In this document: one piece after another, positions 53,970 to 64,000 of the stretch
Numbering within the stretch: the first letter of the stretch is position 1
How the letters are laid out: every line of letters starts with the position of its first letter
NCBI GenBank assembly: GCA_018105865.1
Contig: CM030862.1
Location: 4,484,062-4,548,061 of the forward strand
Direction of reading: 5' to 3'
From: Metaphire vulgaris
Taxonomy: Eukaryota > Annelida > Clitellata > Crassiclitellata > Megascolecidae
Length of the DNA: 64,000 nucleotides
Notes under the pieces: model-generated
Database searches by the model: none
Seen by the model: the letters and a program-made list of their open reading frames with translations, nothing else
What the model was told of the DNA's origin: nothing
Program-made: the position numbers and the translations under genes

Positions 53970-56800
53970 ATCCTGCCCCTGGCGCCGGATACCCTCGCTA
54001 AGCCACAGTTTGTCACATTCAACTTTCTCAAAAAGAAACAAATAAAACGCTGTCGAGAAATTTTCCTTCTCAGATCTTTAATCAACTCCCTGCTTTTTGT
54101 AAAATCATATTTCTGAGAAAAATTTTTAGATCTCAAGAAAAATTAGTCAAATTCTCAGAAGTCAAACGCGGACGATTTCTGACACAAAATGCAGGTAATG
54201 GAATTTTAATAGATCTGCAAAAAGGGGAGTAAGTGTGAACGATCGGAGTCACGCCGCATATAGTGTCATCAGAGCGGCTGTTTCACTAAAGGACACAAGA
54301 GAAAGAATTCTACACGACAAGATCAGACTGACTTCGATGACAGCGGACTTAATGCCTATGGACGTTTTGCTTCTGCATAATTCACTTCTAAGTCGAGAAG
54401 ATTTTTAGCAGCTTCAGTCTTTCTGCATATTTCAATATTTTGTCTGTTTCAATTCTTACTCTAGCATCCTAAAAGGGCGTAATTACAGCTCAACAAGAAC
54501 ATTTGCCAATTCATCAGAGCAGACATAAGGCCGAGAAACAGAAAATTATAAAATTAAAAGTTTTAACTTTCAATAATGGAAATAAAAAGAGATGTATCGC
54601 AAATCTGTGAAGTTTTCTAACTAATTTCCTTAACTTTCTCGACTGAAAGCGTTCAACTCAGTAAAAATTCGCCTTGTGAATTTTAAAACTGCCGGTGGTA
54701 ACACTGATCACAGGCAAATTCAAAAAGTTAGCTTTGTAAGGGCTTTATTGGTCGAAAGATTAACAGATTGAAAACATCAGCATTCAAAATGCACGTACAG
54801 CGGATTAGTTGCCGCAGTGTTATTTTTGGGCCATATGCTTATGAGGTAAAACATTGAAATCAAACTCAGCAATATTAAAAATTTTGCGAAATAAAAATTT
54901 TTTACAGGTCTGTCATCTAAGTTCTCTTTCTTAAAGATAATCCTCCAAATTTTAAAATATATGTATAGGCATAGGCATTAAGCATAAACACAGAGACATG
55001 AGAATCGGTTGAGACTCTAAAAACGGGCGATGAACTGCGCTATGTTAATTGCAAAGCTCTCTCCTTGATAACATCTCTTCCCAAATTCGTTAACTAGAAC
55101 TTTGCAAATATTCGACGACATTTTCAATAGCGCAGTCTTCGAGAAAGTGACGGCAGATATTATGAAGCCTTGCTCTGGAAATAACTGCGTATATTTTCTC
55201 GCAAAATAAACACGAATACTGCTGTCACTGACATCGATGTGTTAACATTCAAATCAATCAGACTTAGTGCTTCTATGTTTGAACACGCCCCGCTCCGCTC
55301 ACCCCACCCACCCAAGCCTCCGCCTCACTCAGGCCGATCACAATAGACGCATCAGGATCGCTCCGTACAGGTGATGCCAGCAAATGGACGCGTGAATATA
55401 TCCGTGTTTGTATCTCTATGTGTGTGTACATACGCTTTTCACTGTTACTCAGAGCCTCACATTTTACAGCATGGCAGGAACACGGAAAAGACTCTAACCA
55501 CAGCCAAGTGCATCATTTCTATTCGTAGGATGGGCAAGTCAGCGGCGGGCGCAGTGCATGATCGAAGTGCATCGACTGATCAAAATGTTGCGGTGATGAG
55601 AGGATCTACTTTTCTTTTTCCGTCTGCCAATAAAATCTACTAAAATTCAGTCACTTGAGCATCTTCTGTCTTTACGCTTTTTCCAGTGTTGAATTCAAGG
55701 AAGAAATCAAACCTCGCTCCATTCAATCGGAATTTTAATTTTCCGAGAAGACGAACATTTCTAAGAAGGTTTTATCCCTCGCGCAATTCTACATCTATCT
55801 TCCAGACATAATAGGCTTGTTGGGGGACAACTTTAAAAACCACCTGCGGACCTTAGGCATTGACACAGTAGCCTCGTTCTGATCCGTGTTGACAGACATC
55901 ACTTGATAAGACGAACGCTAAATCTAATGCAATTAAACGACTCCAGTCGGCTTTAAGCTCAACATTGTAATTTGTGGCTAGTTTAAAGTAGTTTGTTCAT
56001 GTTTGCGTTCAGAGGGTGGTGTCCCATAATTGCAGGAGGGTGTCAATGCCCAGTGTTTCGTCTGCAGTAGAATCCTCGGACCCAGGGGGAATAGAATTAA
56101 GCGAGGGACGTGACAGAGGGTCGATGCTTGGCCCCGGAAAAATACAAGTAAAAACTATGATTTCCGTTGTCGTCTCTTCCGTTTTCATACGATCCATTCT
56201 AATTTTTGTGGAGTTAGTGGCTCAAGTTTCAATTCCCAGAGGTGAATTTTCTCTTTTAGAATTGTAAATGAATAGTTTCAACATCAGTCTGTTTTGGTGA
56301 TAGCCAACACCACCCCTGGGAAGGGGCATAGGGACGGGGTGTCTGCCACAAACCGAGGAATGTAAACCCCCGCTGGGGTGTAGGAAAATTCCTGTTCATT
56401 ATAGTCAATATGGTCATAATTCGGAATTACTATTTACAAAACAGACAAAAACACTGTGATCCATAAAAACCAAACCATTTTCACTTTGGCAACAACTTCG
56501 TCAGATTTTGACCAAGCTTGTTAAAACTTGGCAGTGATGTAGATGAGTAAATTTCCAAAATTGGCAAAATAGCAAGAGTTTGTATGATTCAGTGTATATT
56601 TTAAACTAGGTTCTAACTATTCGATCAAAACGACCAAGAAAGATATGATTCATTGGAAGCGAGCAGATATTAAATCGGGTAATCAGACGCCGGTTGAAGA
56701 AGATTTAAACTAATCACGATCATCAAGTCAACAGCTGCAAAACTAATCTCAAAACCCAGATTAAATGAACTTTCTCTGTTGGCAAATGGGAGCCAATCCA
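53970..56800. other. Long stretch without recognised features
   Basis: Both strands were read for HCN S1-S3, element ends and RNA-like boxes; none was found. A 34-codon frame on the minus strand at 55795-55900 (MSVNTDQNEATVS...) has no family match. Confidence 0.4.
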
Positions 56801-56814
56801 ACCGATAACGGGTC

Positions 56815-56928
<114 letters not shown>

Positions 56929-58125
56929 GATGCTGCCAAAGACTAAAGACTGACCACAGCAAACCATTGTAGTACCATTCTATACCAGCTAGGCCTACTA
57001 ATAAAATTATTAAAAAATAATGACCAAACATTACTTTAATACTGTAGTTACTAATCAATTTGGGAAGTTGCATAGCAGATGCCAATAGTCGCTTGTTCCT
57101 TGTGATAGAATATTCGCATCTCGACAGATTCGAATGTTACCGTTTCAGTTGATTCACAGCCATTCATTCCATTTAACCGCACTGTTGATATTGTTTCTTT
57201 TGCCTTTTAGGCGGCCGTCGAGCGTTTCGTTTAATGTTAAATAGAGAATTTCATTGAATAAAGGAAGCATCGCCAGATGAAGAACTCTTCTGGGTTCGAA
57301 TGAGAAATGAATTCTGGTTCGTTGTACGAAGTGATAACAACGGAGGCGGAAACACCGTTGCTCTTTCTCGACGGTCAGACCATCAGTGCATGGCGCATGT
57401 TGGATAATGAAGATATTAATAAGACTCAGAAATAATTGCATTGCTGGACGAAGACCAAATGTAGAAAAGAGATGGTATGGAGCGCAGGGGGAGGAGTAAG
57501 ATATGAAGAAAGGGTGAGACCACGACTGGTGCTTATCTCTGAATGGCTCTAATCAGTCTTCACTCTCGACTGGTCGAGATCTGATCTTCATGGTCAAAAT
57601 TCTTAATGTTTCCTGCTTCGATCTGTTTTCAAGAACTGACGTAAAACAAAGTTCATAAGTTCATAGTAAGTGACTTAAATTTATATTGTGAATCTGGCGT
57701 GTGTGTTACGCCCAGATTGTGAAACTACCAATAATTTAGACATTACTTTAAGTCAATGATTTTTAACTGTATTGAAATTTAAGTTGTGAGTTGAAGAAAG
57801 TTTATGTCGAATAACTGTCTATGTCAAAGAATACATTTAATGATTGCGAAAACCAATTATAATAATAAGCCCGTTGGGTGTTAATATATTTACAGATCAT
57901 CGGATGACTTTAACTCGATTAGCCTCTGTATTTAACTGACATCGTCACTGTACATAAACCCGTTCACCAATCCTTCCATGCATCCAGTAGATCCAACACT
58001 TTTCTCTCTCATCTTCAGGTGCCATATAATTTTACGTTGGCGACTATGGACTGCCATTTCTCTCTGCTGTTCATAGTTTGCATGAGTTCCGATTCTGTTG
58101 TTACCTCTTTTACTTCGGTCAGTAG
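56929..58125. other. Intergenic, nothing recognised
   Basis: A 95-codon minus-strand frame at 57154-57441 shows no domain, start context or splice pattern. Confidence 0.4.
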
Positions 58126-58264
58126 ACTGCTGAGGATACTTTGACTGCTGAGGATACTTTGCTGAGGATACTTTGACTGCTGAGGATACTTTGACTGCTG
58201 AGGATACTTTGACTGCTGAGGGTACTTTGACTGATGAGGATACTCTGACTGATGATGATACTCT
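58126..58264. repeat. 18-bp tandem repeat GACTGCTGAGGATACTTT
   Basis: About seven units, some 12 bases long, immediately upstream of the LINE-related sequence. Confidence 0.9.
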
Positions 58265-58499
58265 TTGTCTTTCTCTTTCTCTTCTGCCTTTGATTTACTC
58301 AGTATCTACCAGGTTTTCTATTCCGTTCTTCCTCATTATATGTCCACAAAATTGCTAAGCAGTCTTTGAATTGCGATCGGATGTCTTTTTATGGTACCCC
58401 CTATCAGATGAGAGAACACGTGGTTCTTCCTTTACATTCTTTGATTCTCTTGCACTGCTTTGGCCATGGCTATTCTTAGCAGGTTACAGCAGTGGTTTG

Positions 58500-60467
58500 C
58501 TATTGCATTCTCTTGCTTTTTGTCAGAGGTTACTCTTTTACTTTTTTGCTAATTTTTTTTCTGGAAAAACTCTAAGATCCGCACCAATCTAAAATCTACC
58601 ATGACCAATCAAAATACATCTCCACATCACCCATCACCACCAGAAGCTCCTTCCAATTTTTCCTGCTTCACTCCTGTGACTGAGGAAGAAGTATCTAAAC
58701 TCCTGCAGTCCTTTCCAAACAAGCAATGCAGTCTTGATCCAATACCAACCTCTCTTCTCAAACAGTGTGCTTCTGTCCTAGTACCAACTATTTAAAAAAT
58801 TATCAATTTATCTCTTTCCACAGGCACATTCCCATCCTCATTTAAAAATTCCCTCGTAACTCCACTTCTTAAAAAACCAAACCTTGACAGAGAGGATCTC
58901 AACAACTATCGCCCCATTTCAAACCTGTCTGTCCTCTCCGAACTCACAGAGAAAATCGTTCTTTCCAGCTTAACTGAGCATTTGTCAAAAACACCTTATA
59001 CAACACTCACCAATCCGCTTATACAAAACATCATTCAACAGAAACCGTCCTCACATACATTTATGACAAACTCCTCACTGCCATTGGATCTCAACGAGTT
59101 ACTGGTCTCTGTCTCCTTGATCTTTCTGCTGCCTTTGATACTATAGATCACAAAAATCCTACTGAAACGCCTTTCCCTCTGGTTTGGAATATCTTCTGTA
59201 ACTCACCGCTGGTTCCAATCCTATCTCCAATCTAGATCCTTTCAAGTTTCATGCCAGAATCAAACTTCATCACCCTCCGATCTATACTATGGAGTACCAC
59301 AAGGATCTGTCCTTGGACCGGTTTTGTTCAGTCTCTACACTACCCCACTGTCATCCTTAATCAACTCTCTCAAATTGAATCATCAACTTTATGCAGACGA
59401 CACTCAATTATTTCTTTCGTTTACTCCATCTTCCTTTAAGGCATCAATCTCTGAACTAGAATCAGCATTTTTGTCAATCTCATCGTGGATGTCAGCTAAT
59501 CTCCTTGCCCTCAATCCCTCCAAAACAGAATTTCTCTTATTTGGACTGCCACAACAACTGAAGAAAATTGAAAATCCCACACTGATTTTAGCCCCAGATA
59601 CAATAATAACCCCTGTTCCAACTGCAAAAAATCTTGGATTTACTTTTGACTCCTCCCTAAATTTTGAAGCTCACATATCTCAACTATCAAAAACCTGTTA
59701 TGTTCACATTCGTGATTCTACGTCGCCTTCGCCCCTACCTTGATATTAAAACTGCTTCCACTATTGCCACTTCAATAGTTAACTCTAAGTTAGACTACTG
59801 CAACTCACTGTTTCACAATCTTCCAAAGGCTTCCATATGTAAACTCCAATCGATTCAAAATGCCTTAGCTCGTGCAGTAACTAAATCGCCTAAATTTTGC
59901 CACATTACACCATTACTCAAATCTCTCCACTGGCTCAAGATAACAGAACGCATTGAATATAAAATAATATCGATGACTTATAACTCACTCCATACATCAA
60001 AACCAGTCTACCTAACAAATCTGATAATTCCACAACAACCTGGATCTACTAGATCCTCTTCTCATGTAACTCTCCTTCGACCTCTGAATCAATCATCTCT
60101 CAAAATTTGCAATCGTGCTTTTTCATATGCGGCACCTGAGCTTTGGAACTCAATTCCAATATCCCTTCGTTGTCTACATCAAAGCCAAATAACAAACTCT
60201 GAGTCACAATTTTCTCCCCTTCTTGCAACATCTCCTCATGTTTTTCTTTCTAAACTAAAATCATTTCTCTTTATAAAATCATTTCCTCCATAGCTATAGC
60301 ATCCTGCCCACTCGCCCTTTTGATTAAATGACCCGGCATGAATGACCCACCTTTGGCTATAGCTACTTCATTTGAGATTGAGCGCATAGGAATAAGGAGC
60401 TACTTCGGTGCATCTTTTGGAAGCGCTTTAGAAATTAACGAGATTTTACTTACTTACTTACTTACTT
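58500..60467 (+). mobile_element. CR1/L2-like LINE, nearly complete RT region, decayed
   Basis: Plus-strand frames encode [80 protein letters not shown], the catalytic LNHQLYADDTQLFLSF, ALNPSKTEFLLFG, then the C-terminal VNSKLDYCNSLFHNLPKASI, SLHWLKITERIEYKI and SYAAPELWNSIPISLR. At least three frameshifts break it (near 58790, 59150-59320 and 59710). The 3' UTR GATTGAGCGCATAGGAATAA and a (TTAC)n tail at 60448-60467 end it. The 3' tail is shared with repeats at 3.4, 29.5 and 36.4 kb. Confidence 0.92.
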
Positions 60468-60549
60468 TTATATGATTCATCGAAAAGGCCGTTTGTATAA
60501 TAGGCCTATAGAAGACAGAGGTCAAATGCTGATGTCAAATAATGAATGT

Positions 60550-62640
60550 CTTTTACACTATTTGACTTCAGATGGCATCTTGTGACTACAATATTTTAAA
60601 AAAATGGAAGCACTATATATATAAACGTACAAAATAAAAACGTCGAAAAACGTTTTTTGAGGTAAATAAGCGTAACAAACCCATAGAAGGTGCGAGCGGC
60701 AAATGACAATTTGTAAAAGCTTCGTAACCGCATTGCCACAATTAAACAAGAAAACGAAGTAGTGATCTAATTCTTTGCAAAATGTCATTAAATCTCTGCT
60801 GTTATTTCTATGGGCCTATGATAAAATTGTCAAAACAGACAATTTATTACTGTTATGTGGCAATTGTATGCTTCTGTTGATCTGTTATTCTGCTCAAACA
60901 ATTTTCTTTAAACATTTCGCAAGCCGCAAATTCTGCTAGAAGATCCTCATGCGGCTCGTAAGCTGCAATTTGACCACTAGGGTGGGTGGAAAAAAATGTG
61001 TGCACTGAACTGAGTATATATTTGCATTTCCATCTGATCGGAAAGAAAATTACAAAGCAACTATTTTGGAACATGTTGGTAGTGCCCCATTTTTAAGTAG
61101 GAAATTCATACATTAATTGCAAATTACAAAAGTTGTTATACCTTCAAGGAATGACGAATCGACGATAGGTAGGCCCTATTACACAGCCGCTCACTCAGTA
61201 AGTATTTATTACAAGAGGTTTTCACAGCAATCTTTTTGAAGCAAATAAGGACATTGGATTTCGAGAATTAACTCTGACGCGAATAAAAGCAGAATGTTTT
61301 CAGCATTAGCGAAATATGCACATGCCGACGGCTTGACATTAGCAGCAATGTCACTGGAAAGTAGTTTGAAGCGTTGTGCTGCCAAATAGATATACCTTGT
61401 GCTTTCAGCGCAGAGCAAATTCCTCTTAATATCAAACCAGTTGCGATCATAATTTGTAACTACACTGTATAAGGTGCGTGATGATGCGAAGGTTAGAAGA
61501 AGGATTTTAACTTTAAACATACAAACGGCAAACCCTGTTGGCAAGTCAGTCATTGTGCGTGATTCAGACAACCTGGTTTTCTTCTCGATTAATCTTGTGA
61601 GACAACGCCGTTTCATTATTTCATGCAGAAATTTCTGACCACCTGTCAAATCAACTAACGCGCCTTTGCTCAACTCTCACATATCTTGGTCACATGTGAT
61701 ATTTTAAAATTAACAATAGATTTCTCTTCACAGTGTTGCAGTATACTATCAATGGGGCCAGAGAAAATTCGAGGGTCCAGATGTATATCCATCCAACCTA
61801 CGTTTTAAACATATGTCTCAAAGGCTGTTCATTTGTAGGCAGCACACATAAGCTTATAAACCAATTGACCGGATGTTGCAAACCCAGTTCAATCTGACGG
61901 ATTACTCCAGCTTTACAGCCTGTATTAGTGTTTGTACTATCGCTGCCTAGCCTACTGTTTGAGATATAATCGCTAGCATCTGCATCTCTTATTACTTTCA
62001 GAATACTACAGTACTTAGTACAAGCAATGTCAGTACTTCTTCCTGCCGAAGACGTAACGTAGGATAGATAATTCCCACCTGGTTCTTCAACAAGAACATA
62101 ATGATCTTCAAAAATAGTATCACCAATAAATCACCATACCACTTGCTATTCTTGTCTACTTTGGGTTAAATGGCATCCCTTCTACCATCAAAGTAAATAC
62201 CTGTTATGGATTTGTGTGGCTATTTTACACCTCGCTGAAAATTTTCTCTTAATTTCTGTCCGTCGCGACATAGTTTATTCCTATCAATCACAAGGCTTTG
62301 ATCCTCTTTGCTTACAAAGCCATCATCGATAAGCACTGCTGTTGCCAATAATGCAGCGGCTCGGTCAGATATGCCATACCTGTCCGCTTCTTTTTTTGCT
62401 GTAGGTGCGGAAGAGGTAATCGCATTGGACTTGATCTTACATTTGCACTACCTACAACAGGATTCAGCATCGCTATAAGGAAATACCTCACAATAGCTTT
62501 TTTGATCGCTCCCTTCAACAGCTGTATCACTATCATTGGCTTCGTCTTCACCAAGATATAAATTTGTATCACCATCCAATGCTTTCTTTGCCTTTTTAGC
62601 TTTGTCTTCTTCATTCTGCTTTCGTTGCGTTATTTTTGCG
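60550..62640 (-). pseudogene. Decayed copy of an uncharacterised multi-copy protein family
   Basis: Minus-strand pieces in changing frames read AKKEADRYGISDRAAALLAT, LVIDRNKL, IYFDGRRDA, LSKGALVDLTGGQKFLHEIM, ERTMTDLPTG-like, NLLCAESTRYIYLAAQRFKL and SSDIAANVKPSACAYFANAE, then EPHEDLLAEFAACEMFKENC near 60950. I recall an unnamed family found in many copies in invertebrate genomes with the order SDRAAA, VIDR, DGRKD, TGP, STRY and ENILLA; its function is unknown to me and a mobile origin is likely. In-frame stops (for example soon after NFQRGVK and RRDAI) show it is dead. Confidence 0.55.
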
Positions 62641-62656
62641 CTGTAGTGGGTGACGG

Positions 62657-62891
62657 CAGGCCCGTAGGAAGTGGGGTGCAGGGATACGGCTGCACTCCTG
62701 GAATAAAATAGGGTGCGCCGCACCCTTTGGAAAATCAGGCTGGTTTTTTCAAGAAGATAAAGGAAGGGCGATACCTTTTTTGCTTGTCAGAATTTTAATA
62801 GAGGATAAAGGAAGGTGACGACCTTTTTGCTTGTCACAACTTTTATCTTGAAAAACTGCACCCTTGCTGAAAATTCGTTCCGACGTGCCTG
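62657..62891. mobile_element. hAT-type element with CAGGCCCGTAGGAA ends
   Basis: Ends CAGGCCCGTAGGAA and TTCCGACGTGCCTG. Flanks ggtgacgg (62649-62656) and ggtgatgg (62892-62899) are an 8-bp duplication with one change. Two CCTTTTTTGCTTGTCA motifs lie inside. It separates two parts of the decayed minus-strand gene. Confidence 0.82.
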
Positions 62892-62899
62892 GGTGATGG

Positions 62900-63740
62900 T
62901 TTAGAGTTTAGACTGATGGACAGTATGGTTTAAGCATATGCTGCATAAATTTCATATTGATACAGTGATGTAATGCTTATTTTGGTCTGTTTGGTTTTTA
63001 TGCATGAGAGCGTGTCGAACGAGAAGACTGTCGATGACGTCTTTATTAAGGACAACGGTGGCCAATCGGAAGATGAGGAACCATGTTAAGTCGTCACTTC
63101 AACCAATGGACGGTTGCGGTCTATGGAACGAACTGTGTCCGCTATTCGAGTCGCGCATGCGCAGAAGGAGAGCGCTGGGTTACGTGGAAGGCCAAGGATG
63201 ACGAAAGAAATCGTCGATCTCATTAAATTCCTTTTTAAATTAAACATTTCCGCATTCAGAGTTGTACTCTTATCGATCATTGGTTGACTTTGTGAAGTTG
63301 ACGTAGCGTGATTTATGTGGTTCAGGATTGAGTTTTCGCTATTTAATTATCGAATACTCTGTCATGCCACATAAGTTGTATGGTCGTAGCGTTCTTAGCA
63401 ACCGCTGTTAGCCTAGAAGTGTAGTTAGTGACTTATAAATTGATTATATTCAGACTCATTGAAATATTAATTGCATGGCAGCTAGCTATTGTTGTTGCAG
63501 TGTTTAATGATTTGCGCTATTAAAAGTATTTTCTTGTACACTGTCGATACATGATTAATCTTTGTAGCGACTCCGTCCTTCAAGTCCTATCTATCCAATT
63601 GCCTTGTTTAGATATTTCCCATAGACATAACTAGTTGTTATCAGGGAGGGGTTCGTCACAACGTGTTGAACTTGACTTAGAACGACATAGGTCTGAACCA
63701 GTGCAAATTTCAAATTAGTGTTTCGATTAGCGAAAAGAAA
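62900..63740. other. Between the two parts of the decayed minus-strand gene; nothing recognised
   Basis: Might be a former intron. No exon-like match was found here. Confidence 0.4.
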
Positions 63741-63971
63741 TTAGCGTTTCATGACAAACTGAGAGTGAAGTGTTGCAATGGAAGCCTTGTTCCAGAGAGG
63801 GATGTTTGCCTTTGACACAGCTTTGTACTTGTCTTTGTCTGTGTAATTATTTCTTGTTTTGATGTGCAAGAAGTGGTGTGCAACTTGTGCATTTGTCGGC
63901 AACATACTGGCAGGAAGTCCACTGACATTGCCGAATATAGCATGTAGTGTAATTAATGTCTCTTGTGTCAT
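63741..63971 (-). pseudogene. Possible N-terminal piece of the decayed minus-strand family
   Basis: A 76-codon minus-strand frame ends KYKAVSKANIPLWNKASIAT and LHSQFVMKR. The segment I-x-x-W-x-KASIAT/PT resembles the N-terminal part of the same uncharacterised family. The link to 60550-62640 is inferred from order and strand. Confidence 0.45.
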
Positions 63972-64000
63972 GCCGAAACTGCACTTTCAAATATTGTATA

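Noticed and set aside
53702..54136. Frames with long Ile-Tyr runs, also at 20113-20381, 40385-40591 and 52156-52503
   Set aside because: These are translations of (TA)n microsatellites.
55795..55915. Minus-strand frame starting MSVNTDQNEATVS as an HCN N-terminal exon
   Set aside because: A faint resemblance (KLSPNKP) to the HCN N-terminal region is too short, and it reaches a stop codon without a good donor.

Overview
The window is animal nuclear DNA. Genes are split into short GT-AG exons by long introns, coding exons are sparse, and most of the sequence is interspersed repeats: hAT-like and Harbinger-like DNA elements, CR1/L2-like and RTE-like LINE pieces, a tRNA-derived SINE and many microsatellites. 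The gene set (class I myosin with SH3 tail, basigin/neuroplastin, cGAS-like nucleotidyltransferase, HCN channel), together with the repeat load and the frequent octamer TAGGCCTA, suggests a marine invertebrate, perhaps a deuterostome. The phylum cannot be fixed from sequence alone.

Layout. (1) 279-7382, plus strand: last eight exons of a long-tailed class I myosin (MYO1E/MYO1F type), covering the TH1 lipid-binding domain, a Pro/Gly-rich TH2 and a C-terminal SH3. (2) 7.4-10.9 kb: three hAT-type elements, a LINE relic and simple repeats. (3) 11017-24984, plus strand: a complete six-exon basigin/neuroplastin gene of about 364 residues (signal peptide, three Ig domains, a membrane helix with a buried Glu, a short basic tail). 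Its first intron holds an unusual degenerate array of palindromic motifs (12.76-13.2 kb) and a duplicated segment whose two copies differ by inserts of those motifs. (4) 25-36.9 kb: intergenic repeats, including a 5S-like relic, LINE copies, hAT elements and an RTE-like LINE interrupted by another LINE. (5) 36929-38170, plus strand: a Mab21/cGAS-like nucleotidyltransferase (cGLR) with its catalytic motifs intact but one apparent 1-nt deletion; its candidate first exon lies in repeat-derived sequence. (6) 42718-51559, minus strand: last seven exons of an HCN pacemaker channel (S4 to the cyclic-nucleotide-binding domain), including a 12-nt microexon. (7) 52-64 kb: LINE relics, microsatellites, a CR1/L2-like LINE (58.5-60.47 kb) and, on the minus strand, a decayed copy of an uncharacterised multi-copy protein family.

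The four host genes are unrelated in function: actin motor and membrane tail, transporter chaperone/adhesion, nucleotide second-messenger immunity, and pacemaker current. They are neighbours, not an operon or pathway. The most distinctive signals are the frameshifted cGLR, the HCN microexon, the palindromic array with motif-sized inserts, and a motif near TGACAAGCAAAAAAGGTC that recurs inside several DNA-element families with different ends.
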